From Epiperipatus broadwayi (Eukaryota; Onychophora; Udeonychophora; Euonychophora; Peripatidae): 64,000 bases of DNA. The position numbers were made by a program, and so were the translations under genes. Of the stretch, positions 48,880-59,945 are shown in pieces; position 1 is the stretch's first letter, and every line of letters begins with the position of its first letter. The stretch is taken from contig JAQFVV010006294.1 of the NCBI GenBank assembly GCA_028023455.1, forward strand, positions 498,001 through 562,000, read 5' to 3'. The notes beneath the pieces were generated by a model. The model did not search any database. It was not told the origin of the DNA and saw only the letters and a list, made by a program, of their open reading frames with translations.

Positions 48880-49520
48880 TTTTTCCATAGACAGACAACT
48901 TTCATATTTCTCCTTTTTTTTTTATTTCATAAATAATTTCATATAAATAAATATACAATAAATTACAAATAACCCCCAAGATGCATTTCATTCTGAACCA
49001 GCACTCATCAGTTAAGCCAGGTCATCATCTCTCATATATATCTTTATTACATGAAGAGTATTTATGTAAAGCAAATTGTCTCATTTTTATTTTCAAGCAT
49101 CAATTTACTCGTCTCCAAACTTTTATATTATCAATTTTTTGATAAACACGTAATGATGAATATTAATCATTTATTAAACTAGAGATTTTCTCTAGCACAG
49201 ATATAAACTTTAATCCAAGTTAAAGATTAATACGTAATGATGATTATTAATCATTTAGTAAACTAGAGATTTTCTCTAGCACAGATATAAATCTTTAATC
49301 CAAGTTAAAGATTAATATATCTGATTTTCTGCACCCACACATGGCTATTTATGTTTCTCTTTCTCCCATGCGTAATATCTTTTTATAGATAGACAACTTC
49401 CATATTACTCCATTCTTTTTTATTTCATAAATAATTTCATATAAATAAAGATACAATAAAATACAAATAACTCCCAAGATGGATTTCGTGCTGAACCAGC
49501 ACTCATCAGTTGGGCCAGGA
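48880..49520 (+). repeat. Direct repeat pair (about 150 bp) containing family B words
   Basis: 48880-49035 and 49378-49520 share 'tttatttcataaataatttc' and end with 'ccaagatgcatttcattctg' / 'ccaagatggatttcgtgctg', then 'aaccagcactcatcagtt'. This last word is the family B core seen at 17, 25-26 and 62 kb. Between them lies a 2 x 84-bp tandem duplication (49148-49315). The two copies are about 500 bp apart and in the same orientation. Confidence 0.65.
49148..49315 (+). repeat. Tandem duplication, 2 x 84 bp
   Basis: The unit starting 'acgtaatgatgaatattaat' (49148) recurs at 49232 with a few substitutions. Each copy contains a short hairpin word 'agagattttctct'. It is followed by 'taatatatctg'. 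Confidence 0.85.
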
Positions 49521-49626
49521 AACATTCCAAACTGATGAGTGTAATAGATAGTATAAAAACACCTCCACTATCAAAGTTTCAACAATAAAGCTAAAGCTAA
49601 TTGCAGTAAAATTCTATACTGTACTT

Positions 49627-49911
49627 CAGGGGTCCCCAACCCTATGTTTGCAGACCATTTTATGTGTGCCCGCCGCTATCCGAACACGATAAAAATTATT
49701 TATCCGATACAAATAAATTTAATTTTTAAGATTTCTTATAAATTTTTGTATTAAAAATGAAATTGTAGGTCATACTATACTTTTACAGTATAAAAGAGTC
49801 TCTTATTAACAATATCCAACTATAAATTTACATTGAAAAAATAAGTGGTGCCCGCCACCTGGCTGGTATTATAGAATGTGCCCTTAAGTGCAAAAAGGTT
49901 GGGGACCACTG
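49627..49911. mobile_element. hAT-type MITE, 285 bp, with perfect 8-bp target duplication
   Basis: Terminal inverted repeats 'caggggtccccaacc' and 'ggttggggaccactg' match at 14 of 15 positions. The 8-base 'ctgtactt' is found immediately outside each end (49619-49626 and 49912-49919). A CAGGGGT... terminus with an 8-bp duplication is diagnostic of the hAT superfamily. The inside contains 'tgcccgccgctatccg' and 'ggtgcccgccacctggc' but no open frame. It is therefore a non-autonomous copy mobilised by a hAT transposase encoded elsewhere. The intact duplication indicates it is not very old. Confidence 0.93.
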
Positions 49912-50217
49912 CTGTACTTTCTTTCCCCTTTTATCTTTAAGAATTTCTAAGAATTAGAAATAAAACAAAAGAAACTTTTATAAAAATAAAAAAAACTTGC
50001 AAGATCTTATGTTTGGTTTTCCCCTTTTTTTTCTTTTTTGCTTTAATTGATTTCAAAACTTTTAAAATTCCATTTCAAAAAGTAGGTTTTATTATTTATT
50101 TTTAGTATAAAAAATGTTTCATTATAAAATAATATATACGCGATTTTAATAATATATATGTGTGCATATATATGTATGAATATGAGTTGGCAGAAAAATA
50201 ACAGTTCAATATGTATA

Positions 50218-53200
50218 TCATCATCATCATCATCATCATTATCGACCATTATAAATTCACTGCAGGATGAAGGTCTCTCCAAGTTCAATCCATCTTTTCC
50301 TATCTTTAGCTTCTTTTCTTTACATCACCGCTGCACACTTTCTTATTTCATCCATTCATCTCACATGTGGTCTCTTTTTGGGTCTTTTACAATCTCTTGG
50401 AATCCAGTTTAAAATTTCAATTGTCCATCTATTATCATCACTTCTAACAATATGTCCAGTGCAACTCCACTTCAGTCTTTTAATTTTTTCAATGAGGTCA
50501 GTAACACCTGTTTGTTCTCTTACCCCTACATTGCATTTTCGATCCCTTCTTATTACTCCCAACATGCATCTCTTCATACTTCTTTGAGTGGTCTGAAGTC
50601 TCTGTATTGCTCTTCTATTAAGTGTCCAAGTCTCAGATCCATAAGTAAAAATTGGCAAAACACATTTATTAAAAACCTTCCTATTTAAACACATAGGCAT
50701 ATTTCCTTTTAGTATCAAGTTATTTTTACCAAAAGCGCTCCAACCAAGTTTAATTCTATGATTAATTTCATCCATTATATTTCCATCTGTATTAATAATC
50801 TGACCAAGGTATTTGTAACTGTTAACTTCTTCTAACTCATCATAATCAATCTTTATTGTCATATTTTGAGAAAATCTATTAAACATTACTTTAGTCTTTT
50901 TAACATTTATCTTTAGTTCTACTTTCATCTGATAACTCCTGCAACATTTCCTGTAGCTCTAAAGCATTATTTGCAAAAACAACTACATCATCTGCAAAAT
51001 CTAAATGACTTAAATAATCTCCATTTACTTTCACTCCTTTAGCTTCCCATTTTAATCTACAAAATACTTCTTGCAGCACTGCTGTAAAACGTTTTGGAGA
51101 TATGGAGTCACCCTGCCTTACACCCTTTTCAATGTTGATTTTCCTACTATCATTATGTAATCTAATTGTTGCTGTTGCATATTTATAAATATTCTTTAAA
51201 ATATGACAATATCCTGGATCTACACCTTGATGATCCAATGCTTTAATCACTGAAAAAATGTTTATAGAATCAAATGCCTTTTCATAGTCTACAAATTCTA
51301 AGCATAATGGCAACTCATATTCATTTGTCCTTTCTATAATTTCTCTCAATACCTGGATATGATCTACTGTACTAAACCCACTTTTAAACCCAGCTTGTTC
51401 TCTTGGTTGGGGAAATCCAGTATTTTCTGTAGACGAGTTGTAATTATCTTAGTAAAAATTTTGTATAAAACTGATAAAATATTGATTGGTCTGTAATTTC
51501 TAATATTTTCTTTATCACCTTTTTTAAATATTAATATTAATACTGCATTCTTCCAATCATCTAGTACATCTTTATCATTTAGACATTTGATATATAACTT
51601 TGCTAAAAAAAATTCTATTTCTTCACCTGCTTCTTTTAATATATCAATTATAATTCCATCATTACCTGGAGACTTCCCTTTCTTCATAAATTTAATTGCA
51701 TAACTCACTTCCTCATTCAAAATTCTGGGCAATTCAGAAGATATAATAGGTATAGAAGGCACTTGGTCTTCATTACTATATAATTCTTGATAGAAGTCTT
51801 CTACACATTTCATGATGTTATCTCTCTTTTTAGTAATAATGCCATCTTTTTTTCTTATTGCAGATATAAATTTCCTACCAATACCAAAATGTTGTTTTAC
51901 ACTCTTTAGACTTTTATTCTCTTCTATAGCTTTCCTTGCTATTTCACAATTATACTTTCTTATATCATTTTCAACTTTTTTCCACACCATTTTACAATAA
52001 TTCGAGATATTCAATCTTTTTTAATGCATCGTTGTATATCCTCATATTCTTTCTTTTCTTCATAAATTCTCTAGTCTCAGTAGAAATTTTTTTGGTCAAT
52101 TGCTGCTTTTTTCTACCAGCTATCTTTGTTGCAGTTTTTAAAAGTGTATCACTTAGCTTCCTATTAATGTCATTCAAATCTGAATCATGTTCAAAATCTA
52201 CTAATACTTGAAACCGATTTGTAAGTTCTAATTTAAATTCATTAGATGTTTCTGAAGATTAGGAATATCAATTGTAAATATTGTTTTTCTTAATAATTTT
52301 TGTCTCTCTAGTTTTGCATTAACATGTATCTTACATCTTACTAATCGATGATCACTTCCTGTGTTAAATTTATTAAGAACATTACAATCTTAAAATATGT
52401 ATTTCCTGTTAGTCAAAATATAATCCAATTATGTTGTACCTTCATTTGGACGCTTCAATGTCCATTTCCTTTTAACATTTTTCTCAAAAAAAGAATTCAT
52501 AATATAAAGTTTTTCTTTTTCTGCAAACTCCACAAGTCTATGTCCTCTCTCATTTCTATTACCATAACCAAAATTACCTACATCATTTTCATCTTTCATT
52601 TGTTTACCAATTCTAGCATTAAAGTCTCCCATAACAATTTTAAAATGTTGTTTACTCTGATCAAAAGCCTTTTGTACATCCATATAAAAATCTTCTATAA
52701 CTTCATCACTATGAGAACTTGTTGGGTCATAAACCTGAATTATCTGCATTTGGTATCTGCTATTAAGTTGTAAAACTAATCTTGCCACTCTGTCTGATAC
52801 ACCATCAATCTCCACAATGTTGTTCTTCCATTTTTTATTTATAATGAATCCTACTCCACTTGTATTTCCAATATTTGTGCCTTTATAGTAGTATATATGT
52901 CCACTTTTTAAATCAATTGTTTCTTCACCTTTTCTTCACAAAGTCCAATAATGTCCCATTTAATATAAGACAGTTTTTCTTCTAATTCTTGCAATTTTCC
53001 TTCACTTGAAAGTGATCTGCAGTTGTAAGTACCTAAATAAAAATTTGTCATCAAATGGCAGCCTGAGTCTACAATCAGGGGATTCATAGCACCCTCTGCC
53101 TTCGGCCACCAACCGCTGCCTTGGTTGGTGACTTTACAGCCTCCTGGGAATAAGGGCCACGATTTATTTTTGTCTGTCATGATTGTATATATTGGAAAAA

Positions 53201-53290
53201 ATATTCTTAAACTCTGAGGTAAAAAGACAATAAACTTACCATGCTGGCTAATGCATGTTGGTGAGCAGCCCATCCATGTTCATATACCAT
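50218..53290 (-). pseudogene. RTE-type non-LTR retrotransposon, copy 1 (endonuclease plus RT), minus strand
   Basis: Reading from 53273 downward, the endonuclease starts with 'LGTYNCRSLSSEGKLQELEE' and 'IKWDIIGLCE' (about 53030-52920). It continues with 'IVMGDFNARIGKQ' (about 52640-52600) and 'ERGHRLVEFAEKEKLYI'. A Lys-rich linker leads to RT: 'KSPGNDGIIIDILKEAG' (about 51690-51640), 'KKGDKENIRNYRPINILSVL', 'LEFVDYEKAFDSI', 'GVRQGDSISP', catalytic 'HLDFADDVVVF' (about 51010-50975), and C-terminal 'YKYLGQIINTDG'. The proteins are split over several frames (breaks near 52820, 52400, 52000, 51360 and 50910), so it is inactive, but most domains survive. It ends in a (GAT)n tail on the coding strand (50218-50240), a usual RTE 3' end. 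The 5' end is near 53290. Confidence 0.92.
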
Positions 53291-53299
53291 GCGAATAAT

Positions 53300-56081
53300 C
53301 ACATTTATTAAACTAACATTTAACATGTTAAGTGCCCTGTAATTTTCTTTGAAATTAAATATTTAAATTTATCTTTCTTGTTGCATGCACTGCAAATTAC
53401 ATTTTACTTTTGATATTACAACATGAAGCATACAGCCAGACTTTAATTATTAATGTATTCTCCATTTGCTAAGCCCAGACGAATCCAAGATGACAATTTC
53501 TGGTTATTTCTGATAATATACATATGGTTCCATTAAACAGTGTATTATTTTACCTACTATATGAATAAAAAAATAGACAATTTAATTTTATTTAAGTGAG
53601 ACAAACTTAACGAGAGCTTATTATGTATATATGTGTTATAAATTTGAAGAAAACCTTTGTAGAATCTAAAAAATACACAGAAGATATAAGTATAAATCTG
53701 GGGTATTCTTTATTTCCCTTATTCTTTAATATTTTTAATAAAATATTTACTATATCAGCAGTTGTGAAGAGTTAAAACTGTTAAGAAAAACAATAATGAC
53801 AACTAATAAAAAATGTCTCAAAGTAGCTGTTCTTAAATCATCCCTCCATTATTAATATACTTATCGTTGACTTTCTATCTTATATTTGCTAAAGTGGATT
53901 TAATCTAAGCATGGTATAATGTAATGACCATACAAAGAGAAAAAAATCAAAGAGAAAAAATCTAGCAATTATTCTACTAGGCTGATAAAAGAAAACATTT
54001 AAAAATTACCCATCATAAATGATCATGTAGTTGTTCTGGAGGCAGAGAAAGTTTAAAAATGTGTAAATTTAATAAATTTTACAATATGGCAGCAGCTACT
54101 TTCATTTCAAAATACCACATGTGATCAAGTTTATTGATAACATTTATTCAGGTTATATAAAAGTGTATTTTATGATTCACTTTTTTTATTCTTTATGCAT
54201 TTCATTGTGGTACAATATTTAATAAAATAAAATGTTTTCTAAGCACAAATCTTTTATGAAATTTAAGAAAATTCATAAAGGATATTTCTCAAGCAATAAT
54301 AGAAAAACTAGCAAAAAAAAAAAAAAGATTTATAAAATGTTCTTGAATTGCATCAGAAAATTTAAAGTTTGAAGAGTTTAACCAAGAATTTAAAATGGTT
54401 AACAATAAGTAAGGGTATTTATTTAGATTCCAAAGTTGTTACAAACTCAAAAACATCAAAACAATTAATGAGGTCATAGCCTACTGGTAATGAGACTGCT
54501 ATGACATTTCTATAGGAAGGAAAAAGTTATTAAATAAAAATATCATCCAAAACATGCAATAAAAGTCAACATCCACTATTCATTTTATTTTACTTTTTAA
54601 ATTAAAAATACAGTACAGAAAGTTTTGATTATTTTTGGAATGAATGAATAAACATAGTAAAGATATATGTAAATAGGCTTCCACAATTTATTATTAATAA
54701 TTACGCTATTATTTGATTTTGTTTGTAATATAATTTTAATTTGTATATGTATAGTATATTCATAAAAAGCCCATGCTATTTATACAAGCATGTGAAAAGT
54801 ACGGTACACTTGCAGTACAGTAAAGTAATACGTATTCTTTTGGAATCAAAGTTATTAACAAAACATGACATAAGCAAAGAAGGCTTGGAACAAAATATAA
54901 CACATATTATAGCTGTACTATACTTATTACAATTCTCCAGAAATTAGCAGATCTGAATCAACAATCTCATTAAATAATGATGTTTATAAGTAATCAAAGA
55001 GTTGTTCATATATGCTTTCCAATGGATTAAAAATCTTTATTAATGGAGATGATATGTTTACTTTAAATTCATCTTGATTCCCAACAAGAAAGCACAAAAA
55101 CATCAACAGAGAATATCACTACTGCTTTATGATGCTATCTATTCAAATATTTTAAGAATAATTTCTAAGGTGTTGAAATTAATTTGATTTTATTTATTTT
55201 TTTAATTTATTTTTTTCATTTCATTTATTTTCTTTAAGATTTATTCATTTATCCTTAGCCTAGAATAAATTTTATTGCAAAGGGCAGAGTAATATTATTT
55301 TTCTTAGTAAATATGTTAATTAATATTAAAGAGTTTTCAGTTGCTGATAGTATGGCAGAGCTCATAGATTATCAAGTTCGATTTTGTTAAAACTGATTAA
55401 GTAATAATAGAAACAATAAAAAAGATTAAAATAATATCACAATGGTTATATAATTTATTTGTAAGAAAATAAGATTATTTTAAAGAACATTAAAGAATTG
55501 CTTTACATGAAGTAGTATTTTTAAAAAAAGGAGAAATAATGAGAGGGGACTTTTAAAATCTGAATTTGGAATAAAATGATAAAAATAAAGTAGGAATATT
55601 AAATGAATACTAACAATGAGCAAAAAGAAAAAAAATATGCTAGGAAATTAACAAGAGAAAAAGGTAATAATGTTAAAAATTAAATATATAAAAATAAGAA
55701 CGAATATCTTATAATACAATTATAAATGATGAATTTATAAAAAATATATAGGTAAGAGTAATAGTTGAAGAATAAAGCAAAAACATGATTTAAAAAAATG
55801 GTTATGATGTGATGTGTGAAATTAATTTTTGGGATGATTAATAATATAAAATATGGGCAAATTATTATAACTAGAAGAACAATAGTTTGTAACACAAACA
55901 TGATGTTTGTAATTAATTATGTATACATTTTTATAGATTTAAAAAAATTATGATAATTAAGTTATTGGTTTGCATTAGCAATAATTAAAAAGATATAGCT
56001 GTCTTATTTAGTTTCATTTGGAAAAAAAAATAGTATTTATTTTTATAGCTTATTAATTTTCTTTTATTTATTTTTTTTTAG
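53300..56081. other. 3' end of opsin intron 2, no gene seen
   Basis: AT-rich with oligo-A runs (about 54312). Weak tRNA-like heads occur near 54470 and 55350 ('tagtatggcagagc', 'caagttcgatttt'). No open frame is supported. It ends in a T-rich tract and the exon 3 acceptor. Confidence 0.4.
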
Positions 56082-57778
56082 TTTGTGAAATCTATGGCTT
56101 TTGTGGTGCTTTCTTCGGTACTTTATCTATAATTACGATGGCTGTAATATCAATTGATCGTTATTACGTAATAGTTAAACCATTTGTTGTAATGCGCAAA
56201 ATGAACCATACCAAAGCCATGTCTATAGTAGCAGGTGTTTGGATTTATGTTTTAGCTTGGTGCTTACCTCCATTTTTTGGATGGAATGCTTATGTTCCAG
56301 AAGGATTTCTGACCACTTGTTCTTTTGATTCCTTATCTGATGGATTTTATAATAAAGCCTTTGTTTTTGGATTATTCCTTGGTGCTTATGCTTTACCATT
56401 ATCAATTATTTTGTACTGTTATTTTTATATTTTTAAAGAAGTTGCAAAACATGAAGCTGAATTTAAAAAGAAAGCCAAGGAAATGAATGTTGCCAGCTTA
56501 AGAGGAAATGAAGAGTTTATGAAAAAACGAAGAGAAATCAAAACTGCTAAAATAGCTTTTAGTATCATATTTTTATGGATTTTTGCTTGGACTCCTTATG
56601 CAGTAGTAGCTTTAATGGGGGTCTTCACAGATCATTCAAAAATTACACCTTTAGTCTCTAATCTTCCTGCTGTATTTGCTAAAACAGCTGCAGTTTATAA
56701 TCCAATAGTTTATGCTATAAGCCATCCCAAATTCCGTTCAGCTTTAAGAAAAAAATTACCTTGGTTAACTTGTATTCCATTAGAAGAATCTAAAGGTGTT
56801 ACTGACCAAAGCAGTGCATCAATTTCAAGGCAATCTTCTATAGTTTCAAATTTAGATTCAGTTCGAGGTGATTCTGTGGCAGAATTAGCAAGAAGAGAAC
56901 CAGAAGATAAAAAAGGCAAAGGTAAAAGTCAAGATGATGATGTAACATTACATCATGGTTCACAAGTTGTGGAAACTCATGGTAATATAGAAATGAAAAC
57001 TATTGCAAAAAAAAGTAGTCCACCACTTCTCTCAGAAAAAGAAACATGTGTTGATGCTGGTGATGTGGAAAGTTCCAGTAAAGAAACAACAGATAAAAAA
57101 GAAAAAGATCAAGAGCAGCCAAAAAACGTGATTAGTGTCCCTGGAGTCTCCAATCCAGGGACACTACAAGATAATATAATTAAGGAGATAATACAAAATA
57201 ATACTCAGTCAGATATTTGTGATAATTCTTCAAAAGATACAGAAATTGAAGGCAAAAATTTAATTCAGATAGAAGACAAAATTAAAGATTCACCTAATAG
57301 TCATAACATTGAACAACAGTCTAATAATATTTCTCTGAAAATTTCTCTTGATAAAGAAAATATTCACTCATTACCTCTCATCAATTCTCTTCAAGATGGT
57401 TGCCCAAGCTCTTTTGATGTGAGCCATGAAAATACTCTTCAAACCAAATTACAATTAAATAATTTGTTAATACCACCTAATTTTGCTACTTATATGAAAT
57501 ATTTTGATCCAATTGCAGAGGAAATAACAACTATATCCAATGTCTCTGTACAGCTAAATCAGAGTTATAAAATGAAATTTTTAAAAAGATCTTCAGTTCC
57601 AAATCCAATTCAAAATTACTTTAATACTTTTCCTAATTTTAATGAAGGTAAGTGTAAGTGGTCAACTCAGTCATATCCTGGAAATTCTAAATATAAGAAA
57701 AATTTACAACAATTACTTCATACATCACAACCACTATTATCAGAAATAAACAAAACATCTAATATTTCAAATACTTAA
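56082..57778 (+). CDS. Rhabdomeric opsin, coding exon 3 (helices 3-7 and long tail)
   Basis: This completes codon 207 and encodes residues 208-771. Helix 3 starts at Cys208, the disulfide partner of Cys286, and contains DRY at 232-234. The second extracellular loop has 'YVPEGFLTTCSFD', with Glu280 at the distal counterion position. The long third cytoplasmic loop ('EFKKKAKEMNVASLRG') is typical of Gq-coupled opsins. Helix 6 has 'WTPYA' (376-380). Helix 7 has the retinal-binding Lys407, NPIVY (413-417) and 'HPKFR' (421-425). Cys437 may be palmitoylated. The tail of about 345 residues is rich in Ser, Asn, Lys and Gln, without a domain, and far longer than in most visual opsins. A strong internal donor-like 'aag|gtaagt' occurs at 57648, so the last 43 residues could be replaced by splicing. 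The stop is TAA at 57776-57778. Confidence 0.95.
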
Positions 57779-57926
57779 TATGATTTAGACAAACAAAAGA
57801 TAAAAAAAATGACAAAAAATATATATTAAAACAAAAATTATACTTAATTTATTATATAAATTTTTAAAATTTTTAGAAGTAGACCATTCTTATTGCATTT
57901 CTATAATTGCTTTATATTTGTGAATT

Positions 57927-57932
57927 AATAAA
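57927..57932 (+). terminator. Candidate poly(A) signal of the opsin gene
   Basis: The first AATAAA after the stop codon, 149 bases downstream and followed by T-rich sequence. It is a plausible 3' end for the transcript. In such AT-rich DNA the hexamer is common, so a more distal site cannot be excluded. Confidence 0.5.
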
Positions 57933-57939
57933 CTTGACT

Positions 57940-59675
57940 ATATTTTATTTTACAAACAGAAGTAAAATTTTCTATCTAAAGGCTGACTTAAATGTTTATC
58001 AAGCACTTATTTATTTGGTCCTTGTTCCTCTCCCCCACAATTTTAATCAGTGATTAAAAATTATTAATTAAACCAAAATTATAAATCACTGCACAAAATA
58101 AAGAATCATAAATTAATATATCCATTTTAAAAACTATCCACCATAGTAATATAAGATAAACTTTGTTTTGATGTAGCTAAAATAAATTATTATTAGAATA
58201 AGTAATATAAAGTTAATGAATAAATAATTATTATTAGGCTTTTTTCCCACAAAGATTAGGGAATAAAAATTACCTAGCAAAAATTATAATTTTTCATCAG
58301 CCATCTTTTTTAATCTTTATTAATAGCTATCTCTATATCATATATTATATTTTCATCATTTCTTTTGCAATAATTTGATTGCAAGAATAAATCCTCATTC
58401 TCCTCCTCATTTTTATAAACTTCATCCTTTAATTTTTTTTCTTCCTAATTATTCCAGAAAACTATCATTTGCTCTTTTTAATATCTCACTATTTCTAGAC
58501 TTATTGTGCATGTTATTCTATTTATCTTCATAGTTATGTCTTAAATGTCTCTAATTACTTTTCCTCTATTAAGAGTCAAAGTTTTTTTCTATAGAAAGTT
58601 ACAAAGGGTGATTTTTATTTTTTACAAATTATTATATTTTACAAGTTCTAATTTTCACAAGATTACATTTTTAATCAAGAAGCATTGTTTCCTTACTATT
58701 TGTTACAAGAGAATACTCTATGCAGTTTAGATCAATTACAGAAAAAAAGCTCAGATTAAACATTTCTTAATTAATTTTCTGATAAGTAAAAAAAAAAATC
58801 AATCAGTTAAATGGAATTTTTGTCTCAATCAACCATTTGAGTGTTCAAATATCACATAACCATCAATTATTATATAATATGCTGCAAATTTGTTTTTGAA
58901 AGGTTTGTTTTATCATTGTAAGCATTTTTTTTTTTTAGTAATTTGTAGCCTTGTATTGAAAATCAGTCTCTTATCATCCTACTATTCTTCCATATAGCTT
59001 TTCATTGCTTCCCACCATGAAGTTCAGACTTTGGAGATTAATAACTAAGGCAGTACAAACATATTTTTTATAAATATAATAAACATATATATAAATTAAT
59101 ATCTTCACTTCGCTTTAATTGCTCAATTTCAAATGATGTTGCCAAACGGGTATTTATGTATTTACACCGGCTGTGAGATTTCACATTGGTATTAGTCCGA
59201 CAATATTTATTTGGAAAAATTACGATCTATAACTTTATTTACTGGAAAATATACAAATGTCTACTAACACACACATTTTTTGTGAGAAATTATATTCCAC
59301 CATCTAAACTTATAAAGATATTTTTATTGCATCTATGGAATAAATAATCTACATACTGAATTAATTTAATTTTTGACATATTTGAAAAATGTTGTTTAAA
59401 TTTCCAGTTTTCCTTGCACTATTTTTTCATTTTCCAAAATAAATGTGTAAGTTAAAAACATTCACAAGCGCTAATATTTTTCTTTCTATTTCCTAACATA
59501 AAAATAATGATTGTTATATGAGGAAATTGTTATTAAGATGATTATTAAATTTAAAAACAAAACAAAGGCTGGCATTTTTCATTCAATATCCAACTTAGAA
59601 CTAGTGATTGTTATACGAGGAAATATGCATTTCATAATACAAATATTATAAAAATTACGTAATAAGTAATTGCAA
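57940..59675. other. Downstream AT-rich sequence, no gene seen
   Basis: The only open frames are short and biased (for example 58545-58730, Phe/Leu/Lys-rich). No repeat partner in the window was noticed. Confidence 0.4.
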
Positions 59676-59682
59676 TGTTATA

Positions 59683-59945
59683 TCAAAATATATATATATT
59701 AGGTGGAACAAAAGTTACGTTATCAATATACTGTTGTTTCTTTCATTTGTTTATTATATTAATTTCATTTTGGGGGGGAATATCTTTTTTCTTTAATGTA
59801 TTTACTATAATTTCATTGAAAATACTGCTCCTCTTCAGTAAGACAGGAATGTGCAATAATAATAAATTTTTCCCCCTGTAGTTGGAAGAAGATTATTGTT
59901 GATTGGCTACCAAAGTCACCTGACTTAAAAGCAAACTAACTTTCA
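59683..59945 (+). pseudogene. Tc1/mariner transposase scrap
   Basis: At about 59886-59943 the sequence translates as 'WKKIIVDWLPKSPDLKAN'. This matches the conserved Tc1/mariner segment normally read as V-x-D-W-P-x-x-SPDLNPIE, which ends at the second catalytic Asp. Here the following Asn-Pro is replaced. The upstream 59700-59880 has mariner-end-like 'taggtggaacaaaagttac' and is otherwise unreadable. It is a short internal-deletion remnant. Confidence 0.45.

Larger units (their letters stand above)
29185..56081 (+). other. Opsin intron 2 (26.9 kb)
   Basis: Bounded by 'gtaagt' (29185) and a long T-run ending 'tttttttttag' (56081), phase 1. It contains at least two RTE copies, another non-LTR element, an L2-like scrap, hAT-type and foldback elements, and the largest palindromes of the window. 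Confidence 0.85.

Noticed and set aside
51812-52211. Plus-strand frames within the minus-strand RTE
   Set aside because: They are antisense shadows of the RTE linker; the minus-strand reading gives coherent endonuclease and RT blocks.
54741-54947. 68-codon frame in intron 2
   Set aside because: No domain, no splice sites flanking in phase with the opsin, and typical length for chance in this sequence.
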